In this document: positions 26,294 to 34,781 of the stretch, one piece after another
Layout of the letters: each line of letters opens with the position of its first letter
Numbering within the stretch: the first letter of the stretch is position 1
NCBI RefSeq assembly: GCF_014237455.1
Contig: NZ_JABZFL010000005.1
Span: forward strand, 1-50,083
Reading direction: 5' to 3'
Length of the DNA stretch: 50,083 bases
Source of the DNA: Desulfobacula sp.
GTDB lineage: Bacteria; Desulfobacterota; Desulfobacteria; Desulfobacterales; Desulfobacteraceae
The notes under the pieces: generated by a model
Seen by the model: the letters and a program-made list of their open reading frames with translations, nothing else
Database searches by the model: none
What the model was told of the DNA's origin: nothing
Made by a program: the position numbers and the translations under genes

Positions 26294-26971
26294 TTAAGAA
26301 AGACTGCCTGAATCTGACAGTTCAAGAAGCCCTTCAAGGTCTTTAATTAAAATGGTTTTGGTCTGTACTTCAATATAAGAAGAAGTCATCATTTTTTTAA
26401 ATATTCTGGAAACAGTTTCAGGCGTGGTGCCGATCAGGTTGGACAATTGTGCCTTTGATATGGGAAGGATCACTTGTTTTTTGTTTTTCTGTTCTTTGGA
26501 AAGTGTGAGAATATAGGCGGCAAGCCTGGCAGGGACTTCTTTTAAACTTAAGTTTTCAATCTGCATGGTGAATTCCCGAAGCCGCTTAGATAAATCTGCA
26601 AGCAGTGTCATCCCAAGTCCTGGTGTTGCAGTAATCAAATCTACAAATTTATTCCTGGGAAGGAAAATAATGACAGATTTTTCAAGGGCCATGGAAGAGG
26701 CGGGGAAATTTTTTCCTTCAAAAACCGGGACCTCCCCAAAGGTGTGGCCGGGGCCGTAAATATGAAGAATCTGCTCTTTGCCTTCAAAGGAAAGTTTGAA
26801 AACTTTAATCTTTCCTTTTTCAACTATATAAAGCCCGTCTCCCTTATCTCCTTCATGGAAGATGATCTGGCCTCTGTTAAACTTAAGTGTTGAGGCAATG
26901 GATGATATTTTTTCCAGGTGTTCCTCGGACAGGCCTGAAAAAAGAGGGATGGCTTTTAATTTTTTAATAAT
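26294..26971 (-). CDS. hcpR: CRP/FNR-family regulator, HcpR-like, with probable AUU start
   Basis: The full 225-residue frame contains an N-terminal cyclic-nucleotide-type domain (KAIPLFSGLSEEHLEKI, then FHEGDKGDGLYIVEKG, then GEVPVFEG) and a C-terminal Crp-type helix-turn-helix (LSNLIGTTPETVSRIFKKM). It is divergent from hcp, matching HcpR, which controls hcp in sulfate reducers. There is no ATG, GTG or TTG between the in-frame stop at 27014-27016 and the start of the conserved domain. The best start is ATT at 26971, eight bases after TGGAG. The first ATG (26692) would remove most of the sensory domain. It lacks the N-terminal Cys cluster of FNR. Confidence 0.82.
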   Translation of the reverse strand: MIKKLKAIPLFSGLSEEHLEKISSIASTLKFNRGQIIFHEGDKGDGLYIVEKGKIKVFKLSFEGKEQILHIYGPGHTFGEVPVFEGKNFPASSMALEKSVIIFLPRNKFVDLITATPGLGMTLLADLSKRLREFTMQIENLSLKEVPARLAAYILTLSKEQKNKKQVILPISKAQLSNLIGTTPETVSRIFKKMMTSSYIEVQTKTILIKDLEGLLELSDSGSLS

Positions 26972-27048
26972 ATATAATTCTCCAGTTAACTTTCGAAAAT
27001 AATTAAAAAATTTTTAAAATCAAAAAAAATCAAAAAAAGTAAGATTAC

Positions 27049-27062
27049 TTGATCCAGGTCAA
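27049..27062. promoter_or_regulatory. FNR/HcpR-type operator between hcpR and hcp
   Basis: TTGATCCAGGTCAA is a near-perfect inverted repeat of the TTGAy-N4-rTCAA type recognised by CRP/FNR-family proteins including HcpR. It lies about 85 bases before hcp and 25 bases ahead of a TATAAT at 27080-27085, which fits an activator position. Confidence 0.7.
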
Positions 27063-27079
27063 GGATTTATATCCTTTTT

Positions 27080-27085
27080 TATAAT
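27080..27085 (+). promoter_or_regulatory. -10 element of the hcp promoter
   Basis: TATAAT lies about 60 bases before the hcp ATG. No good -35 hexamer is seen at the proper distance; the operator takes its place, as expected for an activator-dependent promoter. Confidence 0.5.
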
Positions 27086-27146
27086 AATTTCAAACCAGGA
27101 TGTAAAGATTAATTGTTCATTAACTATAATATAAGGAGAAAGTAAC

Positions 27147-28790
27147 ATGTTTTGTTTTCAATGTCAGGAAACAGCGAAAAATCAAGGGTGCACCATTAAA
27201 GGTGTTTGCGGAAAAGAAAATGATACAGCTAACCTTCAGGATTTGTTGATTTTTAACCTCAAAGGAATCGGGGTTATTGCAAGCGCGGCCAAGGCAAAAG
27301 GTTCAGCAACTCCCAAAGATGCCGCTCTGTTTGTTGCCCAGGCTTTATTTACCACTATTACAAATGCAAATTTTGATGAAGAAAAATTGGTTGACTGGGT
27401 TCAGCAGGCGCAAAAAGTTAAAAAAGAGCTTTATGAAAGTGTGAAGGATCAAGTGGGGTCGGATCTTCATGAAAGTGCCACCTGGTATTCCGATGATGTG
27501 GGTTCCTTTGGTGCCAAGGCACAAGCCGTAGGTGTCCTTGCCACTGAAAATGAGGATGTCAGATCTCTTCGTGAGCTTCTTATCATCGGGTTAAAAGGGA
27601 TTGCCGCTTATGCAGATCATGCATCGGTTCTGGGTGTAGAAAAAGATGAAATTTTTGATTTCATGTTTGAGGCCCTTGCGTCCACCACCCAGGATCTCTC
27701 CGTGGATGAAATGGTGGGCATGGTACTCAAGGCTGGTGAAGTGGCAGTTACCACCATGGCAGCCCTTGATGAAGCCAACACAACTGCCTATGGCCATCCG
27801 GAACTGACCGAAGTGAATCTCGGTGTTGGGTCTAATCCTGGAATACTGATCTCGGGACATGATCTTAAAGATTTGGAAGAACTTTTAAAACAGACAGATG
27901 GAACCGGCGTGGATGTATATACCCATGGTGAAATGCTTCCGGCCAATTCTTATCCTGCTTTTAAAAAGTTTGCCTACCTTAAAGGTAACTATGGAAGCTC
28001 ATGGTGGCACCAGAATGAGGATTTTGAATCCTTTAACGGTCCTGTTCTCATGACTACCAATTGCATTATCCCCATGAAAAAGAAAAATACTTACAAGGAC
28101 AGGGTCTTTACCACTGGCGTGGTCGGCTATCCAGGGATAAAACATATTGCAGACAGGGTGAATGGCGGGGCCAAGGATTTTTCTAAAATTATCGAGCTTG
28201 CCAAAACCTGCAACGCACCGGAAGAAATTGAAACAGGAAAAATTGTTGCCGGGTTTGCCCACAACCAGGTATTGGCCCTTGCGGACAAGGTAGTTGATGC
28301 CGTAAAATCAGGCGCTATCAAACGCTTTATTGTCATGGCCGGTTGTGATGGCCGTCAAAAAGGAAGAAATTATTTTACCGAAGTGGCTGAAAAATTGCCT
28401 AAGGATGCCGTAATCCTGACTGCCGGATGTGCAAAATACAGGTACAATAAACTGGATCTGGGCGATATCGGCGGAATCCCAAGGGTACTTGATGCCGGAC
28501 AATGCAACGATTGTTATTCACTTGTCGTCATTGCACTTAAACTCCAGGAAGCCTTTGGTCTTGATCATATTAACGATCTGCCGATTTCTTTTGATATTGG
28601 ATGGTATGAACAAAAGGCCGTAGCCGTTCTTTTAGCCCTTCTGCATCTGGGTGTCAAAGGTATCCGACTTGGACCCACACTGCCGGCTTTTGTTTCCCCG
28701 ACTGTCTTGAATGTTTTGGTTGAAAATTTTGATATTAAACCGATTACAGACCCTGATGCTGATATCGAAGCCATGATGCAGGGTAAGTAA
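27147..28790 (+). CDS. hcp: Hybrid cluster protein (hydroxylamine/NO reductase)
   Basis: This 547-residue Hcp carries the N-terminal cubane-cluster cysteines C3, C6, C15 and C21, the spacing of the class found in strict anaerobes. Hybrid-cluster ligands are seen in [33 protein letters not shown] and AGQCNDCYS. Hcp proteins reduce nitric oxide or hydroxylamine, and in sulfate reducers they are part of the nitrosative-stress response under HcpR. An AAGGAG site precedes the ATG. A 12-base-pair hairpin follows the gene. Confidence 0.96.
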   Translation: MFCFQCQETAKNQGCTIKGVCGKENDTANLQDLLIFNLKGIGVIASAAKAKGSATPKDAALFVAQALFTTITNANFDEEKLVDWVQQAQKVKKELYESVKDQVGSDLHESATWYSDDVGSFGAKAQAVGVLATENEDVRSLRELLIIGLKGIAAYADHASVLGVEKDEIFDFMFEALASTTQDLSVDEMVGMVLKAGEVAVTTMAALDEANTTAYGHPELTEVNLGVGSNPGILISGHDLKDLEELLKQTDGTGVDVYTHGEMLPANSYPAFKKFAYLKGNYGSSWWHQNEDFESFNGPVLMTTNCIIPMKKKNTYKDRVFTTGVVGYPGIKHIADRVNGGAKDFSKIIELAKTCNAPEEIETGKIVAGFAHNQVLALADKVVDAVKSGAIKRFIVMAGCDGRQKGRNYFTEVAEKLPKDAVILTAGCAKYRYNKLDLGDIGGIPRVLDAGQCNDCYSLVVIALKLQEAFGLDHINDLPISFDIGWYEQKAVAVLLALLHLGVKGIRLGPTLPAFVSPTVLNVLVENFDIKPITDPDADIEAMMQGK

Positions 28791-28801
28791 ATAAAGAAAA
28801 G

Positions 28802-28842
28802 TTAAAGCCGGTGTATATGAAGGGATCATGCACCGGCTTTAA
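28802..28842 (+). terminator. Hairpin between hcp and the HD-like gene
   Basis: TTAAAGCCGGTG (28802-28813) pairs perfectly with CACCGGCTTTAA (28831-28842). No T-run follows, so it may protect or attenuate the hcp message rather than fully end it. Confidence 0.55.
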
Positions 28843-28869
28843 ATTAAAAGTTTTTAAAGGAGGCTAAAA

Positions 28870-29604
28870 ATGAAATGCCCGGGACAAGATACCCAATACT
28901 GGAATAAGGATGCCATCTTTGAGACTGAATGCCCGGAATGCGGTCATCCCATGGAATTTTTCAAGGATGATGCCACACGAAGATGCGCAAACTGTAAGAA
29001 AAAAATTGTTAATCCCAAGATGGATTTTGGCTGCGCCTCTTATTGCAAATTTGCTGAGCAATGTCTTGGCACGCTGCCTGAAGAGTTTATTGCCCAGAGA
29101 GATGATCTTTTAAAAGATCGGGTGGCTGTAGAAATGAAAAGATATTTTAGAACGGATTTTAAACGCATCGGGCATGCAGCAAAGGTGGCAAATTTTGTAG
29201 AGAAAATCGGAAAAAAAGAAAAAGCAAATCTTGCCGTGGTTCTTTGCGCGGCATATTTATATGATATCGGTGTAAAAAATGTTCTTGAAAAATATGACTC
29301 CATTGAGCCCCAATACTTGGAAAAAGAGAGCCCGAAAGTGGCCAGAGAGCTCATGGAAAAACTGGGAGCAAAAGAAGAATTGATCAATGAAGTCATTGAT
29401 ATCGTAGGACACCATAATCGTCCGGCAGAAGAAGACAGTTTGAACCGCAAGGTTCTGCATGATGCCGACATGCTGACCCATATGGCAAGTTGCGAAGGGA
29501 AAAACGGTGTTGATGATAAGGCGTTTTTCGCCAAACTTGACCGGCTTTTTTTAACCACAGCTGGAAACGAGTTGGCCAAACAGGTGTTAAGGCAGACAAA
29601 TTAG
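28870..29604 (+). CDS. Zinc-ribbon and HD-like domain protein
   Basis: The 244-residue protein starts with a Cys-rich zinc-ribbon region (TECPECGH, RRCANCKKK) and a further Cys group (GCASYCKFAEQC) that could bind a second metal. The C-terminal half resembles an HD phosphohydrolase fold: RIGHAAKVANFVEKIG supplies the first His, GHHNRP the later His pair, and VLHDADMLTHM the last Asp. The central HD motif reads YLYDIG, so the metal-binding His is Tyr. This suggests an altered or non-hydrolytic role. The ribosome site AAAGGAGG is strong. Its position after hcp suggests a function in nitrosative or redox stress. Confidence 0.8.
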   Translation: MKCPGQDTQYWNKDAIFETECPECGHPMEFFKDDATRRCANCKKKIVNPKMDFGCASYCKFAEQCLGTLPEEFIAQRDDLLKDRVAVEMKRYFRTDFKRIGHAAKVANFVEKIGKKEKANLAVVLCAAYLYDIGVKNVLEKYDSIEPQYLEKESPKVARELMEKLGAKEELINEVIDIVGHHNRPAEEDSLNRKVLHDADMLTHMASCEGKNGVDDKAFFAKLDRLFLTTAGNELAKQVLRQTN

Positions 29605-29678
29605 GAAATAAAAGTTGAATCATATGTGAGTCAAAAAGTGCATATAATTCAAATCAATATAGAGTGAGAGGGACTATT

Positions 29679-30422
29679 ATGAAAGTGATGAGAAAAATAA
29701 TCGAAATAGACGAAGAATTGTGTGACGGCTGCGGAAACTGTGTGCTTGCCTGTGCAGAAGGCGCGATTCAAATTATAGACGGCAAGGCAAAAGTGATTGC
29801 GGATAAATATTGTGATGGTTTAGGGGCGTGTATAGGTGACTGTCCTCAGGATGCTTTAAAAATTATAGAAAGAGAGGCAGATGATTTTGATGAAGAAGCT
29901 GTTGAAGGGCTGTTGAAACAACAGAAAGCAGACAAAAAACAGGCAGAACCCATTGCCTGCGGATGTCCTTCCACAACAATCAGCACATTCCCGACAGCGA
30001 ATGCAGGGTCTTGCGACTGCGCCAATAAACCAACGATACAATCATCCGGGGGTGCATCCAGTCTGGGTCACTGGCCGGTTCAGATCAAACTGGTTCCGGC
30101 AGGCGCACCCTTTCTTAAAGATTCAAACCTTGTGATTGCAGCTGATTGTGTGCCCGTGGCCTATCCGACTTTTCATGCAGATTTTTTGAAAGGGAATACT
30201 GTGATGATCGGATGCCCCAAATTTGATAATGCCGATGAAAATGTCGAAAAACTTTCCCAGGTGTTTAAAGTGTCCGGGATCAAGAGTATCACAGCCGTCA
30301 TCATGGAAGTACCCTGTTGTTCTGCCATGCCCATGATCATTAAAAAAGCCCTTGAAAAAGCAGACGTTGATATTCCGTATAAAGAGGTTGTGGTCAGTTA
30401 CCGAGGAGAAATTCTTCCATGA
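29679..30422 (+). CDS. frdX: FrdX-like 4Fe-4S ferredoxin-domain protein
   Basis: This 247-residue protein begins with a two-cluster ferredoxin domain (CDGCGNCVLAC and CDGLGACIGDCP), followed by a Cys-rich linker (CGCPSTT, GSCDC) and a conserved C-terminal domain (LVIAADCVPVAYPTF, MIGCPKFD, MEVPCCSAMP). Proteins of this kind next to hcp in sulfate reducers were named FrdX in the HcpR regulon, and are presumed to carry electrons to Hcp. I use the ATG at 29679 because GAGAGG lies eight bases upstream; a GTG 15 bases earlier is possible. Its stop overlaps the next start by four bases (ATGA). Confidence 0.85.
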   Translation: MKVMRKIIEIDEELCDGCGNCVLACAEGAIQIIDGKAKVIADKYCDGLGACIGDCPQDALKIIEREADDFDEEAVEGLLKQQKADKKQAEPIACGCPSTTISTFPTANAGSCDCANKPTIQSSGGASSLGHWPVQIKLVPAGAPFLKDSNLVIAADCVPVAYPTFHADFLKGNTVMIGCPKFDNADENVEKLSQVFKVSGIKSITAVIMEVPCCSAMPMIIKKALEKADVDIPYKEVVVSYRGEILP

Positions 30423-31207
30423 AATGGTCCCTGGATGCAGACCATGCTATAAAGAAAGTTCCTTTTTTTGCAAGGAAAAAAGTTAGAAAGAAAGTTGAGG
30501 ATTTTGTTGCGCAAAAGAAAAAGACATCTGTTGAATTGTCAGATGTGAATGAATTGAAGAAAAAGTTTCTGTCCAAAGGCGGGATGGAAAAAGAGATCAA
30601 AGGATATGAAGTCACCACCTGCTTTGGGGGTGCGGGATGTCCCAACACGGCAAATTCCGGCACCCGGCTTGCAAAAAATATTGAAACAATTATTGAAAAA
30701 GAGAATATCCTTTCCTTTTTAAAAGAAACGGTAAAAGGGGACCTAAAATTCCATCACGAGTTCAGAGTTTCGCTTTCCGATTGCCCCAATGCCTGCTCAA
30801 GACCCCAGATCGTGGATATTGGTATTATCGGTGCAGTTCTTCCAGATATTTGTGATGAAGGCTGCACTCTTTGCCGTGCCTGCGTGGAGGTCTGTGATGA
30901 AAACGCCATTACGCTGGATGAAGATAATGAAAAACCTTTGATTGATTATGATCGATGCCTCATGTGCGCCAAGTGCATAAAGGTTTGTCCCACCGGAACC
31001 ATCGTAGAAAAAGAAAAAGGTTTCCGGGTGATGCTTGGCGGAAGACTGGGGCGCCACCCCAGGCTTGCCATAGAAATTGCGGGGCTCCACACCCATGATG
31101 GAGTATTGCATATCGTTCAAAAGTGCCTGAAATTTTATAAAGAAAAGTCTAAAAACGGCCAGAGATTTTCCCATATCCTCTCCTCTGTGGATCAGGTTGT
31201 CACCTGA
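30419..31207 (+). CDS. Small siroheme/4Fe-4S sulfite-nitrite-reductase-like protein
   Basis: The 262-residue protein joins three parts. The N-terminal ~35 residues (WSLDADHAIKKVPFFARKKV) resemble the light-independent protochlorophyllide-reductase-like (PCP_red) helix pair. The middle has CFGGAGC and DCPNAC, the Cys-x5-Cys and Cys-x3-Cys that bind the siroheme-linked [4Fe-4S] cluster. Two ferredoxin-type 4Fe-4S sets follow (CTLCRACVEVC and CLMCAKCIKVCPTG). This matches small dissimilatory-type sulfite/nitrite reductases. It overlaps frdX by four bases, so electron delivery from FrdX, and reduction of nitrite, hydroxylamine or sulfite, are plausible. The actual substrate is unknown. Confidence 0.85.
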   Translation: MKWSLDADHAIKKVPFFARKKVRKKVEDFVAQKKKTSVELSDVNELKKKFLSKGGMEKEIKGYEVTTCFGGAGCPNTANSGTRLAKNIETIIEKENILSFLKETVKGDLKFHHEFRVSLSDCPNACSRPQIVDIGIIGAVLPDICDEGCTLCRACVEVCDENAITLDEDNEKPLIDYDRCLMCAKCIKVCPTGTIVEKEKGFRVMLGGRLGRHPRLAIEIAGLHTHDGVLHIVQKCLKFYKEKSKNGQRFSHILSSVDQVVT

Positions 31208-31347
31208 CAAAAACTTATAATTTTGTAAGAAATTTACCTACACCAGAATCAGAAATCCTCCAATTGATTCGTTGGCTTCATATCTAGTAGCCTGATAAAT
31301 GGTAGAAATGGAATTTTATGTTTTAACACCAAACACAGGAGAATTAT

Positions 31348-32313
31348 ATGAAAAGTAAACAGTTATTAATCATTGGATTTATCGCTGTCCTCACTATGGC
31401 ATTTTGTCAGACAGCCTTTGCAAAAGAAAGACTCGTATTCGGTGGCGGCCCTGCCGGCGGCACATTCCAGGTAGTTGCCAATGCTGTCCAGGTGTACAAA
31501 CCTGTAAAAGCGTCTGCCACGTTTAAAGTGCAGGCACAGTCTTCAGCAGGTTCCGTGGAAAACTTGAGAAAGACAGATGCCGGCAAACAACAGTTTAGTG
31601 TTGTTTATTCCGGTCATGTTTATCTAGGCCGAAACGGTATGATGAAAAATGATACCAAAAAGTATGAAAATGTCCTGGCTGTTGCATGGCTCTATGGCGC
31701 ACCGGGTCAGCTGGTTACCCGTGCGGGTTCCGGAATTAAAAGCGTAAAAGATCTGGTCGGCAAAAAAGTGGGTGTTGGTAATGCCGGTTCCGGTGCATTT
31801 GCAAACTGTGAGCTTTTTTTCAGCCACATGGGTGTCTGGGATAAAATTGAAAGAAATGCTATGGGTTACAATGATGCAGCTCAGGCATTCGGAAACAAGC
31901 AATTGGATGCTTTCTGGCTGTTTACTGCCTTCCCGAGCGGCGCGGTCATCATGGCGGCACAGACCAATGATATTGCCCTTGTAAATCTTGATGCAGATGC
32001 CAAAGCAAGCGGATTTTATGATAAATATCCGTACTTTGCAAAACTGTCTGTTCCTGCAGGGACCTATAAGGGTGTAGATTATGACTCTCCTTCCTTTCAG
32101 GATTCAGCCCTTTGGGTAGCCAATTCAAAAGTGTCTGCAGATGCTGTATATGAAATACTTTCTCTTATTTATACAGATGAGGGGCTGGCCCATATGCATG
32201 CTTCTAAAAAGACATTTAAGAAGATGGCCCTTGCAACCGGTGCTGACGGTGTTGTAACGCCTTTCCATCCGGGCGCTGAAAAATTCTGGAAAGATAAAGG
32301 TATTTTAAAATAG
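31348..32313 (+). CDS. TAXI-family TRAP transporter substrate-binding protein
   Basis: This 321-residue periplasmic protein starts with a signal peptide (about 1-25, cleavage after TAFA) and continues with the TAXI-type opening RLVFGGGPAGGTFQ. Internal conserved parts include VGVGNAGSGAFANCELFF and DAFWLFTAFPS. It delivers a solute to the fused permease encoded downstream. TAXI proteins often bind amino or dicarboxylic acids; the ligand here is unknown. AGGAG lies six bases before the ATG. A strong hairpin separates it from the permease gene, which probably raises its level relative to the permease. Confidence 0.9.
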   Translation: MKSKQLLIIGFIAVLTMAFCQTAFAKERLVFGGGPAGGTFQVVANAVQVYKPVKASATFKVQAQSSAGSVENLRKTDAGKQQFSVVYSGHVYLGRNGMMKNDTKKYENVLAVAWLYGAPGQLVTRAGSGIKSVKDLVGKKVGVGNAGSGAFANCELFFSHMGVWDKIERNAMGYNDAAQAFGNKQLDAFWLFTAFPSGAVIMAAQTNDIALVNLDADAKASGFYDKYPYFAKLSVPAGTYKGVDYDSPSFQDSALWVANSKVSADAVYEILSLIYTDEGLAHMHASKKTFKKMALATGADGVVTPFHPGAEKFWKDKGILK

Positions 32314-32400
32314 ACATACGTTAGTTTAACGGGTATATCTTATTGAAGAGGCAGGTTTTTTGAATAAAGAAACTTCGTATCTTTTAATCGGTAACTGAAT

Positions 32401-32433
32401 CATTGGGGGCAGATTTAAACTCTGTCCCCAATG
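32401..32433 (+). terminator. Intra-operon hairpin between binding protein and permease
   Basis: A 13-base-pair stem with one G-T pair (32401-32413 with 32421-32433) closes a TTTAAAC loop. It lies between the TRAP binding-protein gene and its permease, a place where such stems stabilise the upstream message and allow only partial read-through. Confidence 0.65.
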
Positions 32434-32458
32434 ATTTCAAACAACAGAAAGGCAAGCC

Positions 32459-34189
32459 GTGTACGAAAAGTTAAATAGATTTGAGCAAATCGTGTTTGAT
32501 ATATGCTCAGTGATCCTGGTCGTTTTTTACTCCTATGCTGCAGTGATTCATCCCATGGCAACCCAGTATCACAGGGGCGTTTACATCATTATAACCTATT
32601 TGCTTGTCTTCCTTTTATACAAATCAAAATCAAAAATTATGAGGGTTGTAGATTATATCCTCATTCTTCTTTCCCTTGCCTCCATCGGATACTGGATGTT
32701 TATGTTTGAAACCATTAATTACCGTACTGGTGCGGAAACACAAACGGATATGGTGTTTGCCATTATTGGTGTATTGGTTGGTATCGAACTTGCCAGACGG
32801 GTGGTGGGCAAAGTATTTGTTTTTCTGGGTGTTATAATGCTTACCTATGGTGTTTACGGGTATCTGGCACCGGATCTGGTTTCCCATGCAGGAGCTCCTT
32901 TTACTGAATTGTGTATCAGTATATTTTATAAAAGTGACGGTGTGTTTGGAATTATGGCCAATGTTCTGGCCACCTATGTTATTTTGTTTGTTCTTTTTGG
33001 TGCTTTTTTAGAAAAATGCGGGGCCCAGAAATTTTTTATTGACTGGCCCCTTGCCGCGGTTGGACATACAACCGGTGGGCCTGCCAAGGTCTCGGTTATC
33101 GCCTCCGGACTTTTTGGTTCCATTTCAGGATCAGCCATTGCCAACACGGTTTCCACAGGCATGTTTACCATTCCAATGATGAAAAAAGCAGGGTTTAGAC
33201 CTCATGTGGCTGGAGGAATAGAGCCAGCTGCTTCCATTGGCGGAATGTTTATGCCCCCGATTATGGGTGCGGGTGGATTCATCATGGCAGAGCTGACAGG
33301 CGTGCCCTATTCCAAAATCATGCTTGTGGCCATATTCCCGGCTTTAATGTATTTTTTCTCCGTTTTTTGTATGGTCCATTATGAAGCTAAGAAGTATAAT
33401 ATTGTGGGCGAAAAATCAGAAGTCTCGGCCAGGGAAATTTTTAAAAAACAATGGTTTTATACCATTCCTTTGATTGTCATCACTATTTTTATGCTCTATG
33501 GGTTTTCCCCAGGGTATTCAGCCATTTTAGGGCTTGTCTCATGTATTGTCATCAGTTATGCCAGAAAAGAGACAAGGATCGGTCCTAAAAGATTTGTTCT
33601 AGCTTCAAGAGAAGGGACTGTAAATAGCCTCAAGATTGGTGCTACCGTGGGTATTATCGGTATTATCATCGGAGTTTTGACTTTCTCGGGCCTGGTGCTT
33701 ACCTTTGCCGATATTATGATAGAGCTGGCCGGTGGTTCTTTATTGCTGACCATTTTTCTGGTTGCCTTAGCATCGCTTGTACTGGGAATGGGAGTGCCGG
33801 TAACTGCAGCTTATCTTATTACTGCAGTGGTTGCTGTTCCAGCTCTCACCCATCTGGGAGTAAATGAGCTTGCCGCCCATATGATTGTTTACTGGCTGTC
33901 ACAGGATTCCAATATTACACCCCCGGTCTGTATCGCAGCCTTTGCCGGTGCAACCATTGCAAAAGCCAACATGTGGAAAACAGCTTTTACATCATTTAAG
34001 TTTGCAAAATTTTTGTACCTGGGTCCCATCCTTTTTGGCTATGTGCCAGGATTTTCCCTTGATGGCAGTTCCACTGATATTATTAAAGCGTTTGTAATAA
34101 TCTTTTTCGGAACCTGGGGCTATGCATGGATACTCAGTGGTATCTGGATTAATTATATAAAAGCAATTTTTAAGAAAAATCCGGCATAA
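32459..34189 (+). CDS. TRAP transporter fused permease (DctQM type, TAXI family)
   Basis: The 576-residue integral membrane protein combines an N-terminal four-helix DctQ-like part with the large DctM-like transport part. Conserved DctM stretches include GLFGSISGSAIANTVSTG, GGMFMPPIMGAGGF, and LVLGMGVPVTAAYL near the C-terminal half. Sodium-driven uptake of the ligand bound by the upstream TAXI protein is expected. The start is GTG at 32459 with AGAAAGG upstream. A strong terminator follows. Confidence 0.9.
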   Translation: MYEKLNRFEQIVFDICSVILVVFYSYAAVIHPMATQYHRGVYIIITYLLVFLLYKSKSKIMRVVDYILILLSLASIGYWMFMFETINYRTGAETQTDMVFAIIGVLVGIELARRVVGKVFVFLGVIMLTYGVYGYLAPDLVSHAGAPFTELCISIFYKSDGVFGIMANVLATYVILFVLFGAFLEKCGAQKFFIDWPLAAVGHTTGGPAKVSVIASGLFGSISGSAIANTVSTGMFTIPMMKKAGFRPHVAGGIEPAASIGGMFMPPIMGAGGFIMAELTGVPYSKIMLVAIFPALMYFFSVFCMVHYEAKKYNIVGEKSEVSAREIFKKQWFYTIPLIVITIFMLYGFSPGYSAILGLVSCIVISYARKETRIGPKRFVLASREGTVNSLKIGATVGIIGIIIGVLTFSGLVLTFADIMIELAGGSLLLTIFLVALASLVLGMGVPVTAAYLITAVVAVPALTHLGVNELAAHMIVYWLSQDSNITPPVCIAAFAGATIAKANMWKTAFTSFKFAKFLYLGPILFGYVPGFSLDGSSTDIIKAFVIIFFGTWGYAWILSGIWINYIKAIFKKNPA

Positions 34190-34210
34190 AAGACTTTCTT
34201 TAAAAAATTG

Positions 34211-34257
34211 ATCCACCCCTGATATTTTGTCCTTGTCAGGGGTGGATTTTTTATTTT
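34211..34257 (+). terminator. Terminator of the TRAP operon
   Basis: ATCCACCCCTGA (34211-34222) pairs with TCAGGGGTGGAT (34236-34247), followed by TTTTTATTTT. It is a textbook intrinsic terminator. Confidence 0.9.
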
Positions 34258-34327
34258 CATGAATTATAGATTTTTTATTGAAAAAATTAGTTGCATCATC
34301 AACGATTGTGAGATAAGAAATATCCAT

Positions 34328-34780
34328 ATGGAAACATTTGAGAAAGTCATTGATTCGTCTATTGCATATTTAGTGGGCCGAACATCCAGATCAATTATTA
34401 AAAGGCTGACCAAAAAATTTTCAGATGCCGGGTTTGACGTGAGCTATGAACAGTGGAGCATCCTTGTTCATTTGTATCGAAAAGATGGGCAGACCCAGCA
34501 GGAGCTTTCCAATATAGCAGTAAAAGACAAGGCTGCCATTACAAGGCTTTTAAATGTTCTGGAAAAAAAGAATATTGTGTTAAGAATACCGGACAGGAAT
34601 GATAAGCGAAGCAAACTTGTCTATCTGACCCATAAGGCCAAAGACTTTAAACCAGAGTTGATTGCTGTTGTTGAAGAATTGTTAGAGGAGGCGGAACAGG
34701 GAATCCCTCTGGAAGAAATGGCGCGATGCAAAACCACTTTAAATAAAATATTTTCTAATTTTGACCAACTGAATCAATAA
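34328..34780 (+). CDS. MarR-family transcriptional regulator
   Basis: This 150-residue protein has the MarR winged-helix pattern: VSYEQWSILVHLYRKDGQTQQELS, then DKAAITRLLNVLEKKN, then the wing RIPDRNDKRSKLVYLTHKA. I chose the ATG at 34328 because the upstream part of the open frame runs into the preceding terminator and is not family-like; the ribosome site here is weak. It may control the TRAP transporter upstream or the two-component genes that converge on it, but no operator was identified. It converges with the response regulator two bases beyond its stop. Confidence 0.85.
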   Translation: METFEKVIDSSIAYLVGRTSRSIIKRLTKKFSDAGFDVSYEQWSILVHLYRKDGQTQQELSNIAVKDKAAITRLLNVLEKKNIVLRIPDRNDKRSKLVYLTHKAKDFKPELIAVVEELLEEAEQGIPLEEMARCKTTLNKIFSNFDQLNQ

Positions 34781-34781
34781 T

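Noticed and set aside
29605-29678. Second HcpR site before the FrdX-like gene (TTGA...TCAA)
   Set aside because: The half-sites are 12 bases apart rather than four, which does not fit the FNR/HcpR spacing.
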